Source of the DNA: Rhynchopus sp. YZ270_cl-10
Lineage: Eukaryota; Euglenozoa; Diplonemea; Diplonemida; Diplonemidae
Direction: 5' to 3'
DNA length: 64,000 nt
Assembly (NCBI GenBank): GCA_964035575.1
Contig: OZ037842.1
Coordinates: 806,001-870,000 of the forward strand
The first letter of the stretch is position 1, and every line of letters begins with the position of its first letter. A model generated the notes under the pieces. It was not told where the DNA came from. It ran no database searches and was given only the letters and a program-made list of their open reading frames with translations. Shown here in pieces: positions 1-11,805 of this stretch. Position numbers and translations under genes: made by a program.

Positions 1-1359
1 TAGGGGCAACTCTTCGGGGGCTTCCCGCCCGGTACTGGACTCAATGAGAAGCGCGAGGTGTTCCAGATCTGCATAGCTGTGTTGTGGATGGGTCACCATA
101 TTGTCTAAAGAGGTGGACCAGTTGGCGGGGCTCAGTTCCACCAGGGGTGATGATGTGCCGGAAAGCGAGAGCATGTCGTAACCACCTTTGGAGGATTCTG
201 CTAAGAGCCGCAGATGCCGCAGTGGATGCGACGGTCCAGCAGCCACCGCTGCAGCAACTGCAGCAGCCAGCACCACTGCTGCAGGGGGTGCGATGCGATG
301 ATGCAAAAAGTCCCCCAAAGCCCGCTCCGTAGGAAACCACCACTTATACACCTCTCGTGTCTCGATCGTCCACCGCCCATCGGAAGTGATGTTATTGCTG
401 TAGTCCATCCCACTCACCCCAGAGAAGGGGATCTCATAGAGAATAACGCCTTCCCGTTTGTGCAGCGGCAGGTCGTACAGATCGCCCCCTGAGAAAAGGA
501 TTGGATAAGAAAGGGAAATAATGTTGGGAGGTGTGTAATGTTGAAAAGGGTGTGGTGAGGATAGACGCAGATCGTAAGGTAGGTGTTTTTGTTATGTTGT
601 CGATCATCGCTACTAAGGTGCGTTCTGTAGCGTCGTCGCCCGAAGGGGCTAGGACGTACAGACGCAAATATCATCCTTAAGTGTGCCAGAGATGAGGCAT
701 TGGGAACTATTGTTGCCCTGTCTGAATAATAATTCTGAATATTTTTAGAGGTGGTATGTATACCTGTGATGAGGAGGAAGGAGGCGACGTCCATGAAGCG
801 CCGCCACAGCCAGGAGCTGGACTCTGCGTAGCGACTGCGCGAGGGGAAGAGCATGAAGGTGTAGGACTGGCGTGCGTCGCAGGGGACCCAACAGATCTGG
901 GTCTTGCCCGCGACGGGTGTGTGCGAGGGTTCAGAGTAGGTGGCATGTTCGGTTAGGGTGCTGGGGTGGGACGCGACTTGCCGCGAGTCAATGAGAAAGC
1001 GGAGGAGGGGGTGCCGTTCGAAGTACTTCGCAGTCTGCCTGATCTGCACACCTAGCAGCCACTTCTGCAGGTAGCGCAGACAGAGCTCGTGCAGGACAGA
1101 CCTCCGCATGAGCACCATGCACTTATCCTTGACACGCGACAGCTCCGACAGCATCAGGTCATCGTGCGCCATCTCCGCCACGGCCCCGTCAGAGAAGGCG
1201 GTGCTCCGCTCACCCTCCACCATGTACGCACTGCACGTCTCCCCCATGCTCCCGTCAGGGTCATGCCGCCCGTTGTGCCTGGGATACCCTGCGTCCTCAC
1301 ATGTGTCATGAAAGTATGTGTCTCTTTCAACACCGACCTCCCCCATGAAGGTTCGTATC
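1..1359 (-). CDS. Unrecognised split protein, 3' end outside window
   Basis: Two exons can be read. The upstream one spans 1359-764 and begins after a pyrimidine-rich acceptor (TTTTTTTACAG), so at least one earlier exon exists. A short open stretch starting with ATG at 1465 is a weak candidate for it. A donor GTATAC follows 764, the intron is 763-489 (275 nt) and ends TTTTCTCAG, and the next exon (488 to the window edge) continues in the same frame with DLYDLPLHKREGVILYEIP. The first exon is rich in charged and aromatic residues (KWLLGVQIRQTAKYFERHP). The second has an Ala-rich stretch and then a Ser-rich region. I do not recognise the family and see no clear catalytic motif. The reading frame is well supported by the matching phase across the intron; the N-terminus is unknown and the C-terminus lies to the left of the window. 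Confidence 0.6.
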
Positions 1360-1527
1360 CTGTAAAAAAAGGTAAAATAAACTATAAATCGTACTTAGTC
1401 ACCCAAATCAGATGGCCCAACCCCCTAAGACCCATAATGATGCGAACAACAAACGCGTGTTGCATTGTCGGTGTGGATTAGAAGAAAGAGTGCGTGCCAC
1501 CCTCGCGACCGCCCTGAAGACAAAGGG

Positions 1528-3905
1528 GTAGGTGGGGGTGTGTCTGTGGTTTGTTTGACTACTTTAGCGATTCAGTGTTAACACACAAACGATGCTTCGT
1601 AGGATGGGATATAAAAAGGGCATCACAAAGAATCATTGTTTCAGCCATTGGTGTGGCACAGCAAAACAATGCATCAAAGGAAAATCAGCAAGATGCACTG
1701 TCCTCACGGATGTGGACATCTGCAAAAAGAAGAATGATAATGCAAACGCCTCTGGGACGCAGGCAGTCAACAAAGAAAAGCAAATAAACAAAGAAATCCT
1801 GAGAGATGAATGTGGTTTGAGTGACACACATCTTTCATAGAAAGGCTGGAGCAGATAATGTAGCCTAAGTTTGCTTTCCCCGAACGCATCACATCCGCAA
1901 AAAAAAGAACAGATAAGCAAGTGTGATCATCAGGGTTTGCAAACACAATGCCTGTAGACAGCCCGTCTCAGGTTGGCCACTGGCCGCCATTTTTTGGGTG
2001 TCGCAGCATCGACAGGCAGGCTTCACATCTAAAAAGGGGTGGCAGGGAAGGGCGGGGCAGGGTAGGGGCACAGGCTAAGCTCAGATAAGCGGGGGTGTCG
2101 GTGGGCTTGCACCATCGACACAGATCGTCCTGCACACCCCACATGTCACCTGCTCAACACAGTGCTTCCCCTCACCACAGTCAACACCGTCACACATGAA
2201 CCTGGCGCAGGGAAGAGGGGGGAAGTTCCCACACTCACACAGGGCAGGGTTCCAGCATCCTGTCTCACACGTCTGGGCAGGTGTCGCAGCTGTGCACTCA
2301 CGTGGTGTGCACACACCAGGAGCGTCGCATGTGGGCTCCGAGCAGGCACACTCAAGCCCCTCCAAGCACGCATGTCTCTCACACTCAACGGTGAAGCCAC
2401 CACACGACGCCCCCTCGTCCTGCTTCTTCGTGCACACCTTCTCCTCCAGAAGGCACGTCGCAAGCCCTGTCACCGGGTCTGTTCCCTTCGTGCTCCTGCA
2501 CCACCACCCAAGTCCGCAGTCCAGGTCGCTCTCACACGGCCCCATCGTTGGCACAGGGGCGGGGACGGGTGCTGGAGGCGCCTCGACACATTGGAAGTGG
2601 CACCCGTTGCACTGCACAGGCATGCAGGTGAAGCCACTTGTGCAGGCAAGAGGGCTGTCGCAGGGGTTCTCGGTGCATGTGGTGCCTTGGTCAAGCTCAC
2701 ACGAGCACGTGTCCGGGTTGTAGCACTCAGTGAAGTGGCATCTCCTGTCCTTGTGGATTGTGTACGGTGTGCATGCAGGGGTCGGTGCAGGGGTTTCAAC
2801 ACACGTGCCAAATGGGAGGCAGTACGAGTTGGAGAAGTAGTGCACACACTGCAGCGAGGCACCACAGCAGTTCGGTCTGTGTGTGCACACATCGAAGAAG
2901 TGAAGCACGGGGCCAAGAGTTGTGCAGGTGCTTGTCTCCACCACACACGCCTCACTCGCCGAACAGTCCGTCTTGTCGAGACAGAAGCCAGACCCCTGAA
3001 CCAACATCACACATCCGAGAGCAGCAAACACACGCAGCATTGTGAAGGTGGGTGAGTTTTGTGTTTTCAGAAAATTCTGTTGGGTGTTGTGTTGCGGTGT
3101 GTGTGTGCAGAGTGGAAGAGGAAGGGAAAAGAGGGACAGAGGTGACCTTATTTCTTCGTTCTTAATCTTACTATTCTACTTAGCTGCATGGAACAGGGTT
3201 TCTTTAGGGGAAAGACATGGCGAAATATACCACACAGAAACAGAATACATTCTGCATAGGACCCAAATGAGACGTTTGGGTGCAAAGAAAACTAAAACAC
3301 AAGGGAAGACATACTTAAGGTCGCTGAGCACGCCCGTGTTAGGGGAGCGGCGCCCATAAGTGATGGTAATATGACATTCGTTTTTCTGATTATAACAGGG
3401 CTGCGCTGTTACCTCGCAGCAGTGGTTTTGAGCCTGTGTTAGCTGTTTGGGCAATACACCACTTCGTTGCCGACTGACAGTCATCACAAAAGATGCACAC
3501 ACAACACTATGCACTCTGCAAACGGCAGGTGGCAATATATAGACAACACATACGAGTTGCATTGATTAATAGAAAAGCTCAATAAGATGCACCTAGGACT
3601 CTTGTGCTTAGTCACCTAACAAGAAACGAAAGTACCGACCAAAAAAAAAAGGGGGGGGGCCAAAAATCGTGAACATTGTGTGTTAGGGGAATCCACATGA
3701 AACAGTCCAGTCTGAGTGTCACACACTAACGTACAGACCTCTTGGATGCAGACACGTGAATTAATGACCTTGCAGGGTGAACAGGTCTCTAAGATGCACA
3801 TCTTTTTCACACAAAAATGAGAGGAAAACAAAGAAACTTAAAAGCTTCGTGTGCTTCGCGTGCACATCTCGCACTAACATTTGTTTGCAAACACTGCCCG
3901 TGTGC
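1528..3905. repeat. Segmental duplication, copy 1 (about 2.4 kb)
   Basis: This stretch matches 41089-43449 almost base for base, in the same orientation. It carries the whole cysteine-rich gene plus about 550 bp on its 3' side and 850 bp on its 5' side. Differences are a handful of substitutions and small indels, the latter mostly in the spacer upstream of the gene. The match begins at a shared GGTAGGTGGG and ends after a shared AACACTGCCCGTGTGC. No terminal inverted repeats or clear target duplications are visible, so this looks like a segmental copy and not a transposon. Confidence 0.95.
2081..3040 (-). CDS. Secreted cysteine-rich protein, copy 1
   Basis: 319 residues. The first 18 or so (MLRVFAALGCVMLVQGSGF) form a plausible signal peptide, so the protein should enter the secretory pathway. 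The rest is packed with cysteines in short modules (CxxxxCS, CDSPLAC, CNGCHFQC, CDGVDCGEGKHC), with a Pro/Ala/Val linker near the middle and a Pro-rich C-terminus. The spacing recalls EGF- or dickkopf-like disulfide knots, but I cannot assign a named domain. No hydrophobic C-terminal anchor is visible, so it may be fully secreted or lie at the cell surface. The start is the ATG just before the signal peptide. An identical protein is encoded at 41642-42601. Confidence 0.8.
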   Translation of the reverse strand: MLRVFAALGCVMLVQGSGFCLDKTDCSASEACVVETSTCTTLGPVLHFFDVCTHRPNCCGASLQCVHYFSNSYCLPFGTCVETPAPTPACTPYTIHKDRRCHFTECYNPDTCSCELDQGTTCTENPCDSPLACTSGFTCMPVQCNGCHFQCVEAPPAPVPAPVPTMGPCESDLDCGLGWWCRSTKGTDPVTGLATCLLEEKVCTKKQDEGASCGGFTVECERHACLEGLECACSEPTCDAPGVCTPRECTAATPAQTCETGCWNPALCECGNFPPLPCARFMCDGVDCGEGKHCVEQVTCGVCRTICVDGASPPTPPLI

Positions 3906-4602
3906 GGAAGTTGGAAGTGCAAGGAGATGACAGCCGACGACTGCCATCTCGGAAGGATTTTCGACGACCCTATGGATTTTTGGATTTTGGCCTCACAATT
4001 TTGGAGCAGAAATTTGAAGAACAGGATTACTATGTCCGAGTTTGGAGCCCAAAAACCATCAAATCAAGAATTTTTCACTTTTGAGCATCTGTTGCACTTT
4101 CAGATTTTTCCTAACTCGCACAAAAATTCTAAAAATGGTGTTTTAAAGTTTTAAACACCGGGGTAAGGCAGGATAAGGACCACGTAAATTTTGAGAAATA
4201 TGAGCCCGGTTGATGGCATGATGGTTAGCAAAAGGCCTGCTTTGGTATAATAAAAAAGAGTGATGAAATCGTTTTTTGTTAGCAGGTGGGGGTGGTTATG
4301 TTCCCTTCCCTCACTGTACGACAAGTATGCCTCGGCTTGGGCGGGGAGGTACGTTGTAATGAAAAAGATATGGGTTTTTGTGGGGATTCTTTTTGCAGCA
4401 CACAGCATAAAATAACAATTTGCGGAACGTCTTCCTCAGCAGCTCTCCTCTCGCACCAAGTAGTAGTCTGTGCCACGGTGAGCAAGACTGTGTCCCTCTT
4501 CTTCTCCGAACCAGAGGACGCAGCAGACACACTGCCAGAGACCCTCCACCTCGGGGAGGTGCTGCCCTCCCACCAACACACCACGTCCTCATTGTGCGTG
4601 TC
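3041..4602. other. Spacer between the Cys-rich and LRR genes
   Basis: No convincing coding region. The part to about 3905 belongs to the duplicated segment. A stem-loop of the recurrent family (see 16520-16550) lies at 3586-3616, with stem CTAGG/CTTAG around CTCTTGTG. From about 3906 to 4290 the DNA is AT-rich and featureless. The remainder holds the 3' flank of the LRR gene. Confidence 0.6.
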
Positions 4603-5499
4603 TCAGTCGCTTCTGGCTTTCCTTGGGGGTTCGTCTCTGCTTCGTTTCGGACGTTCTTCAACCACAAGATGCTTCAGCTCTTCCTTCCTCACTTCGTCGG
4701 ACACAACACTGCTGCAGCCCGAAAGGTAAATGCTCGTCAACGACTTGCAGTTCAGAGCAAAACACGTACCCCCGAAAACACCCATACGAATATTCGTAAT
4801 CCTGCTCAGTTGCGACAAATCAAGAGTCTTTAAACTGGTGCAGTTCGCAAGGAAGCACGAACCGACCTGCGTCACATTGCTGAGTGCTGATAAATTGACG
4901 CTGGTTAAGCCCTTGCAGCCGTAAAGAAAGTAGTCTTGAATCTGCATCAAATTGCTGAGTGATGACAAATCCAGGGTCGTTAAGCTGATGCACTTCGCAA
5001 GGAAGTACGTATCCACGTGCGTCACATTGCTCAACCCAGAGAGGTCGATACTTGTCAACGAGGTGCAGTCAAACAGGAAACCGCTTCCAATGTGAGTCAC
5101 AATGGACTCAGCACTGAGATCAAGTCTCGTTAACGACGTATTTGACAAGAGCCTATACGGAATGACAGTCGCAACCTCCGCCTGCAGAAGCAAACACGCC
5201 ACCACAGGATCCTCTACCTGAGCCAACCTCTCTGCCGTCAGGTCTGTCTCACCCAACGCACGAAGCTCTGCAATGGCTTCTTGCTTCTTCGTCTTCGTCA
5301 GGATGATTGTGTCACCAGCACTCAGCTGCGTCATGTCCGCTCCTTCTCCCATCGCTTCGTCTCCGAAACTCATGCAAAAGCCGTATTCAGGCAACCCCAT
5401 TGCAGACGCCACCTTCCGCCGCAAGCACTCCACTGTGTCATCTGCACCCACCTCGACTACGTGCTCATTCGTGTCGAAACCCTTGATGTTCACGTCCAT
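4603..5499 (-). CDS. Ubiquitin-like / leucine-rich-repeat protein
   Basis: 298 residues from the ATG at 5499; an in-frame ATG 19 codons earlier looks like leader. Residues 1-70 (MDVNIKGFD...SAGDTIILTK) have the length and alternating hydrophobic pattern of a ubiquitin-like beta-grasp domain, but lack a terminal Gly-Gly. A short helical linker follows. Residues 110-285 form about six leucine-rich repeats of 23-25 residues with the core LTxLDLSxLSNVTxV and a phenylalanine before a Cys (FLxxCxSLT), the layout of the cysteine-containing or BspA-like LRR groups. The C-terminus is basic (RPKRSRDEPPRK). The likely role is protein-protein recognition; the partner is unknown. Single exon. Confidence 0.8.
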   Translation of the reverse strand: MDVNIKGFDTNEHVVEVGADDTVECLRRKVASAMGLPEYGFCMSFGDEAMGEGADMTQLSAGDTIILTKTKKQEAIAELRALGETDLTAERLAQVEDPVVACLLLQAEVATVIPYRLLSNTSLTRLDLSAESIVTHIGSGFLFDCTSLTSIDLSGLSNVTHVDTYFLAKCISLTTLDLSSLSNLMQIQDYFLYGCKGLTSVNLSALSNVTQVGSCFLANCTSLKTLDLSQLSRITNIRMGVFGGTCFALNCKSLTSIYLSGCSSVVSDEVRKEELKHLVVEERPKRSRDEPPRKARSD

Positions 5500-6092
5500 G
5501 TCTTTGTTGTGGTTTGTTGTGATCTCTGTGTGGTGGTGCGTTATAGAGAACAACAAGCTGTGGTCGTTTTTAAGAACCGTGCCACATACAACTGTAGGGA
5601 GAAGGCCTCTCCCCTACCCACAACCCCCGACTTCAGATCTCTCTCCTCTCCATCCCATCTCCCTGAACCTGCGCCCTTCACAGACGTTCCCTTCTGAGCA
5701 GACAGACAAAACCCCCTACCACATCTCCCACTCCCTTAGCTGAAGCTGCACCTCTCTCACTGCTCTCTCGTTACGTTGCCTAGGAACACGAAGAGCGCCG
5801 GGTTGGCAGTACAGTGCATTGTGCAGGCCACCCTCCACAACGCAGTTGGACATCAATTCAACTCTGATGTGCTCCTCCCTACCACACGCAGCGCTTGCAC
5901 AGTCCCTCTACACTAGTTACCGGGCACTGTGCTGAGACGCTGGCATGAGGGCTCTCCATCAGTGTCACGAGTGACAAATGGCTTCAGTAGAACGACGCCA
6001 TGTGCGTGTCTCCGTTGAAGAGAAAAAAATCTCAGAACCCAAGCCCCCGCATACTTCGTTACCATAGAACCAACCCTACCTTTACAACAAAG

Positions 6093-6245
6093 GAGAACAG
6101 AGAACAGAGAACAGAGAACAGAGAACAGAGAACAGAGAACAGAGAACAGAGAACAGAGAACAGAGAACAGAGAACAGAGAACAGAGAACAGAGAACAGAG
6201 AACAGAGAACAGAGAACAGAGAACGGAGAACAGAGAACAGAGAGA
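6093..6245. repeat. GAGAACA minisatellite
   Basis: About 22 head-to-tail copies of the heptamer GAGAACA, nearly perfect, with one G variant close to the right end. Because 7 is not a multiple of 3, the open frames crossing it on both strands cycle through the same tripeptides, and these are not evidence of a gene. Confidence 0.97.
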
Positions 6246-6672
6246 AACGGACCTACCCCACCCGGTGTGGGGTTACAACCCTTAAAACATTTCGTTTTAA
6301 ACTCGGACTCGATTTTTGATCCCCTTATTGACGTCTCACTGTTGAATGATGAAGTTAAGCAGAATATAGAAGCGTGCGAGTCAGTCACGGAGCGCTTTTT
6401 TGGGAGGGTAAAGGTGCAGTTGTGCACAAGGAGCAATTCGTCACCCAGGGCTATTATCTGGTTGATATGGATATACAGGTACTGGCACAGGTGTTGGACA
6501 AGACACAAACTGGACTTGTAGGATTCTGAACGAGCACTCGAGCACTTGACAAATATCCGCGTCATCGCGTGACGATGATGCACCGCCCATTTGTGGGTAG
6601 TGACTATCAGAAGCCAGGTTCTTAGCTTTGCGTACCCTCCTCATCTTCTTCTTATTTTCTCTCCTCGCAGCG

Positions 6673-7546
6673 AACCCTACCCACACACCCGTTGCGTTTG
6701 CGGAATTGAGCATCATCGCACAACACATCCCTCACCCACCCCCCCAGTCTCCCCCTGAAGTCGGCCCTTAGAGAGCCACGCTGCACCCTTGTGTCTTTCC
6801 CCCCCTTTGTTCTTGGTCCCCCTATCTCCCACTGTCCCAATTCTACTTCAATATAAAAACGTTGGTTGTCCCCCCACGTTTGAATGGGTAAGGAACACAC
6901 TAAAAAAATGCACACAGATATCTCACAGCAAACCCACCCAACCACGGATGCCGAAGTGTATCACCTGCTCTAGCTCTTCCTACACCCTTTGAGCTGAGCG
7001 ACACCCGCCTTACGCACACGCATCCACCCATGCTCACCTTATCAACATGCTAGGCACCTATCCCACCACGATGTGCTGATTCCAAGGAACGCCCTTAGTG
7101 GTCAGGTAGACGGTCTTTAGTATGTACTCAGTGAACTTCCAATTGAAGCTCTCGGGTGAGCTTTGACTCCCACTGCCGGCAGCACCACAGGCTCGTTCAA
7201 CATTCAGCTGATGTTGGTGCACCTCCACAACGCAATCGAACATCTGCTTGACTCAAGCCCCCCCCTACACCTATCCCCGGGGATCACTGCCTCCTGACCA
7301 CTGCAGAAATGTACACCACAGCAAACAATGCGTATCACACATCCCCAACAGACGCATCGTTCTCCTTTTGCAGGAGCAACCTAGGGGCGGTGCAGAGCAA
7401 CCCTTCTGCGCGCCCTTGAAGAAGCCTGAAGCTATAACTCAGTCAGCAAACCCTATCCCCCCCACACCCGTTGCGTTTTGCGGAATTGAGTATCATCGCA
7501 TAACACATCCCTCACCCACCCCCCCAGTCTCCCCCCTGAAGTCAGC
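6673..7546. repeat. Direct repeat pair of about 95 bp
   Basis: The segments 6673-6764 and 7449-7546 share a long near-identical core (CACCCGTTGCGTTT, CGGAATTGAG, CATCCCTCACCCACC, CAGTCTCCCC). They lie in the same orientation about 780 bp apart. The DNA between them codes for nothing I recognise. They could be ends of an old insertion or a simple local duplication. Confidence 0.75.
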
Positions 7547-9693
7547 CACACATTGGAACGCAGAGTCAGGGTGTAAGCATTAACCAAAGGTGGTCAACAA
7601 ACAGAAAAGGCTGAATAACATCTACGCAAGCTTGGCCACCATCAATGAAGCCGACCCACACCACTGTTACTACAAAGCTGAGTCAGGTGTACCTGCCTCT
7701 CCCCTCCTCTCCACACCTGGTGGTCATGCACACCACAGCACCACAGCACCTAACAGTCACCCGTAGAGGGGAGATTTTTTTAGGAGAGTTGGCAAAACAG
7801 TTGCCCAGAATTTTGGTCAACCCGAGCGTTGCCCGTTGCAAGCATAGGGTCGGAGTTCCCACCCCCACCCTCCACCTTCCACCTCCCACCCACCGTGAAC
7901 CTAGACCCTCTGTGGCTCCCGATGAGCTACCATAGATGGGCACCATGCGTCAAAACCGTTCCAAGGATGTGAGTCTTATGGCCTGAGGTGGCCACAGTGT
8001 CAAAAGGGTTCGCCCAGTCAGCTCCCTCTCCTCACCTCACCTCACTTCGCGCAGTTGTATCGGACGTAGCCAGTCATCGATCTGAATATTCAGGTGCAGA
8101 GAGGCTTGCTACGAAGGGACAGTATGTCCATGCCACGCCATCCCAATAAACCATTTTAGACCATAAACGATTTTTACTTTATTTCTTTTTTTTGGAATAA
8201 CTCATGTGGGGTTGGGGAGGGGGGGGCTTAGAGAAGATTTCCTATGATCTCGCTTTGCGATGCTTGCGTCAGCAACCACGTGGCTTACAAGACGAGTCAT
8301 TTTTTTAAAGGCGGTTCGAGGACCTAGGATCACACTGTATGGAAATACAATAAAACGATGCCTTCGGGACCCCGACACTGTGTGCTTTTTTCATTTTTTA
8401 TTAAGTGTCATGTCAAAAAAAGGGGGGGGGGGAGAAAAGGTTTGGACAACATCTAACAGACAACGGGAAGACTTTCAACGCCTCGCTGGGTCACTTTTTA
8501 ATAAATGATACACCCCGTTGTACTGCATTGAGCCAAAACTTAAGCATTGACCATAATGTCCTACAGATTCTACTGGTCCAAGGAGATATCATAGCACCGT
8601 CCACACCAAGCAAAACTTAACGACTAAACAAAGGAAGGCAAGAAGGCAGAATTAACACAAAAAAACAACGCACACTCCCCAAAAGAATCAGCCCAAAGAT
8701 CAATGGTTTAAACCATCTTAAGAAAGAGAAAGCTTTTTGGTGAGACGATCCTAAGACTCTAGGTCATCTCTAAATTTGAAACTACAAATGGGGGGGTCAG
8801 AGAAACCATAGCCTGACCGAGTAACAAGCGGTGAAGAAAGGGGGAGAAAAAATAGAGAAAAAAATTATGGTAAGTCTAAGCCTCCAAGGAACCCCGTTGC
8901 CCTCTGTCGTCAATAGTCCTGAGACGGCTTTCGTAACGGGCTTTTTGCTTTCTTTGCTGAACGTTTGGAGCCAATTTTTTTGTCGCCGAAGACTTGGAAA
9001 GCGTGCTCACGTGTGTCGTCCCTGGTCATCACCATTTCTGGTATCCTGTATTTGAAATAAGTTTTTCTCCAAATAATTTCAGATAGTGAAGTCAGCTGCA
9101 CTAAAACTAAATTTGACGTCAAATGCAAAAGCCCTCTCGTAACAGTGTACCTTTGTGCATGACCCCAACCACGCAGCTGCACTACTAAACAGATTATCAA
9201 AGTCATTCACAAAATGGCTTGGGATAATAAACTCCGTTCGGAACATTACCCAAAAAAAAGCCTGGGGGAAAAAAACACAGGTCAAAAAAGTGAATTAGAG
9301 ATACCATATCTCCTGTTCGCTTTCCCCCAACAAGACAAAGAAGGAAAAAAAAGACCATAAAAAAGTGAAGGCACATACGGCATATCGTCGATCTTCATCC
9401 CTATTCGCATTATCGCCCTCTCCAATGATTTCATTCCTGTGGTGAGTATTTTATTTTATTTGAAAACTTGGTTGTATTAGTGTAGCCACCCTAGAGTGTG
9501 CTCTATATTTATTTTTTTAAACTTGGCAGTGTTGACCCCCCCTCCACTATTTTGATCATCAAAGACACAACACTCAACCCTTTTTCACTAGGGTTTTGTC
9601 GATTAAAAAAAAATCTCAAATCGGGAAGCCGCTTGAGACACATGCATGACTGTAGGTAATCGTTGAGGGTTTAAAAAAAAAAAAAAAAAAAGA

Positions 9694-11805
9694 TCAAATC
9701 ATACTCTCGGTCTGGATGTCCAGCTTTGTTGAGAGTTGCTGGATGTGGTGTGCGCTGGCATTGCTGAGTGAGGAGCCGGGGTCCTCAGCTTCTTGTGGTC
9801 CGCTGCTGCGTCTGGGCTCGGATATGGGAAGGGGGAGGCGGGCCCTGCCGCTTCGTGGTGCGGACTGCATAATCTTGCATGACGACTGGTCGTCCTGAAC
9901 GAAGGCAGACTTCCCCCGAATCGACTGCTGCGGATCGTCGTTCGTCACCTGATCCTCATCGACACAAGCGTAGTGCTCCCCAAGAATATGCTCCAACTCC
10001 ATCTCCACTGTCTCCTTCTCATCAAAGCTCAGCTTCCGCCCGATGGCCTCCTCTTCCTCTTCATCTTCCTCCTCTGCTTTTGCCGCACGCTCAAGAACCC
10101 GTGGTTTCACCTTTTGTAGCCGTGCAAGAATAGTTTCTCCGAGGTTTGGGTTTGACATATCGGCATCAGTTTCTAGGAGCACGGCACTCTCGAATTCGGG
10201 GTATCGGAGTGCTACGATGATGAAGTCTTCTTTTGAGAGGCGGAGGATGTCGCAGTAGGACATTGCGCGCGCAGCGGGGGACGGTATGTACTCCCACAGA
10301 AGTGAGATCTCTCCAAAGAAATGCCCCTTCCTGATATGCCGCTTCGTCTCTGGACCATACTCCAACTCAACCATTCCATGCCCAAGGAAGAACATTGCCT
10401 GGCTAATCGTTTCGTTCTCTATCAAAACAGTACCAGGATCAATAATGTCATGATCAAGTACAGAAGCCAAATGTGACTGACACCCCGTACTAAAATCCTG
10501 AAACATAGGAATCATCAAAATCAGCTTCATCCGAATATGAATCTTTATTTTGTCTCTCATCGATGGGGGCAACATCATCACACTCTTCTCGTGTCTTTCG
10601 TATGCATAGTTCTCCAAATAGTGCATATGGAACGAAAGAATCTCATTCCTGACCACAGAAGATACACAGTAATGATCTAATAGCGATGCCATATCTGTCA
10701 GGCCTCTTTCGATATCGGACTTCACCTGATCTTGGCTGGAAATGTACACCCCAAGCCACCCAACGATGATACCAAGCACGACAGTCCCGGTAAGCATAAG
10801 AGAAATCGCCCAGACCATTTGGACTGTGTGCGGCAGGGTGATATCTCCGTACCCTACACTGGTGATGGTGTACACCACCCAATAGAGGGCCTCGATGTAG
10901 TTCAGCTCAGGACCGCCTTCCCATTCAACTAGCGTTAAGGTGACCACGGCAAACAGGTGTAACGGCACGATCCCCCAAAACAAAAAGTAAAACGCAGTGA
11001 TACACAGCACCCTAGTGCTCTGTGATGAAGTGCGTGCTCCAGGGAACGACGTCTCAACCTTCACATACGAATAGATTTTCGGCAACTTCAACAGCGCGCG
11101 CGACATTCTCAGACCCGCATGCACCTTGACATAATACGAGGTCGGGAAAAAAATCGAAAAGATCTCCACCGGGAACGTACTCAGCAGGTCGATCAGGAAG
11201 AGCGGTGAGTTTTTCTGGTGCTGGAAGATTGTGTGAAAGTCGTTCCGCCAGTCGCACGTTGTTTTGTCGTATTTTGGGGTAACAAAGTTTAGTGCGGTGT
11301 CGAACAAGAAGATGAAGAGGACTAGGATGTCTACAAAGAGATAGGTCGTTGCTGATGAACGAGGGTTCAGGCATTGCAGGGTTGATTCTATCATGAAGGC
11401 GACTGCGATGACAGAGGCAAACAGATTGTAGACGATGCGTGGCCAAGAGTCCAGCCGAGTATGGGTCATCACTTGGGTAATAAACTTACGATTCTGGCGG
11501 TCAACGGTGTCCGCTTCGGTGTTGCACTCTAACTGATTTTGCTCAGCATTCTGCTCAATGAACGCGTCAATAATGATGGGGACTAAGAGATTCGCGCTTT
11601 TTTTTACATCCTCAACAAACCCTCTAGAGGACCGCCCCTGCAATGGCGTCAGTGGGATGTGATTGTCACTCACACTCCGCGAACCTTGCGGCTGTACCGA
11701 ACCCAACGCATGCGCCGCAAACGCACTGTCCCACGGATCGGCCTTCGCAACATTCTGCATACTCTGAGAGTTCGCAGCAGGCGCCGCTTTCCACCTCTGA
11801 TCCAT
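9694..11805 (-). CDS. Cyclic-nucleotide-binding voltage-gated-like K+ channel
   Basis: 703 residues, single exon. It has the six-transmembrane layout of the CNG/HCN/EAG channel superfamily: S1 about 124-146, S2 154-174, S3 201-219, S4 226-248, S5 266-293, pore helix 302-322 and S6 327-355. The selectivity filter reads SVGYGD (316-321), which predicts potassium selectivity. S4 has fewer regularly spaced arginines than a strong voltage sensor (RMSRALLKLPK), so voltage dependence may be weak. A C-linker leads to a cyclic-nucleotide-binding domain at about 431-540 with the phosphate cassette FFGEISLL and a following PAARA. In known cNMP sites an Arg and a Thr/Ser sit here, so binding is plausible but not certain. 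The tail is acidic, then Ser/Arg-rich. It acts in a membrane, perhaps the ciliary one. Confidence 0.92.
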   Translation of the reverse strand: MDQRWKAAPAANSQSMQNVAKADPWDSAFAAHALGSVQPQGSRSVSDNHIPLTPLQGRSSRGFVEDVKKSANLLVPIIIDAFIEQNAEQNQLECNTEADTVDRQNRKFITQVMTHTRLDSWPRIVYNLFASVIAVAFMIESTLQCLNPRSSATTYLFVDILVLFIFLFDTALNFVTPKYDKTTCDWRNDFHTIFQHQKNSPLFLIDLLSTFPVEIFSIFFPTSYYVKVHAGLRMSRALLKLPKIYSYVKVETSFPGARTSSQSTRVLCITAFYFLFWGIVPLHLFAVVTLTLVEWEGGPELNYIEALYWVVYTITSVGYGDITLPHTVQMVWAISLMLTGTVVLGIIVGWLGVYISSQDQVKSDIERGLTDMASLLDHYCVSSVVRNEILSFHMHYLENYAYERHEKSVMMLPPSMRDKIKIHIRMKLILMIPMFQDFSTGCQSHLASVLDHDIIDPGTVLIENETISQAMFFLGHGMVELEYGPETKRHIRKGHFFGEISLLWEYIPSPAARAMSYCDILRLSKEDFIIVALRYPEFESAVLLETDADMSNPNLGETILARLQKVKPRVLERAAKAEEEDEEEEEAIGRKLSFDEKETVEMELEHILGEHYACVDEDQVTNDDPQQSIRGKSAFVQDDQSSCKIMQSAPRSGRARLPLPISEPRRSSGPQEAEDPGSSLSNASAHHIQQLSTKLDIQTESMI

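Larger units (their letters stand above)
5500..9693. other. Gene-poor spacer with repeats
   Basis: No minus-strand gene is convincing here. Contents seen: the 7-bp minisatellite at 6093-6245, a pair of about 95-bp direct repeats (6673 and 7449), many homopolymers, and one copy of a recurrent motif at 9120-9206 that reads CCCTCTCG...CAGTGTACC followed by an inverted GATAATCTG end. On the plus strand, 6416-6529 reads open as about 37 residues with a protein-like composition (VLAQVLDKTQTGLVGF at its end) that I cannot place. It may be a fragment of an old insertion. Confidence 0.5.

Noticed and set aside
1551-1920. Overlapping frames in the duplicated spacer downstream of the Cys-rich gene
   Set aside because: They are preserved only because the whole segment is duplicated; composition is not protein-like and two frames on opposite strands overlap.
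6000-6583. Open frames on both strands across the GAGAACA array
   Set aside because: The heptamer lacks stops in all frames on either strand, so openness is a property of the repeat.
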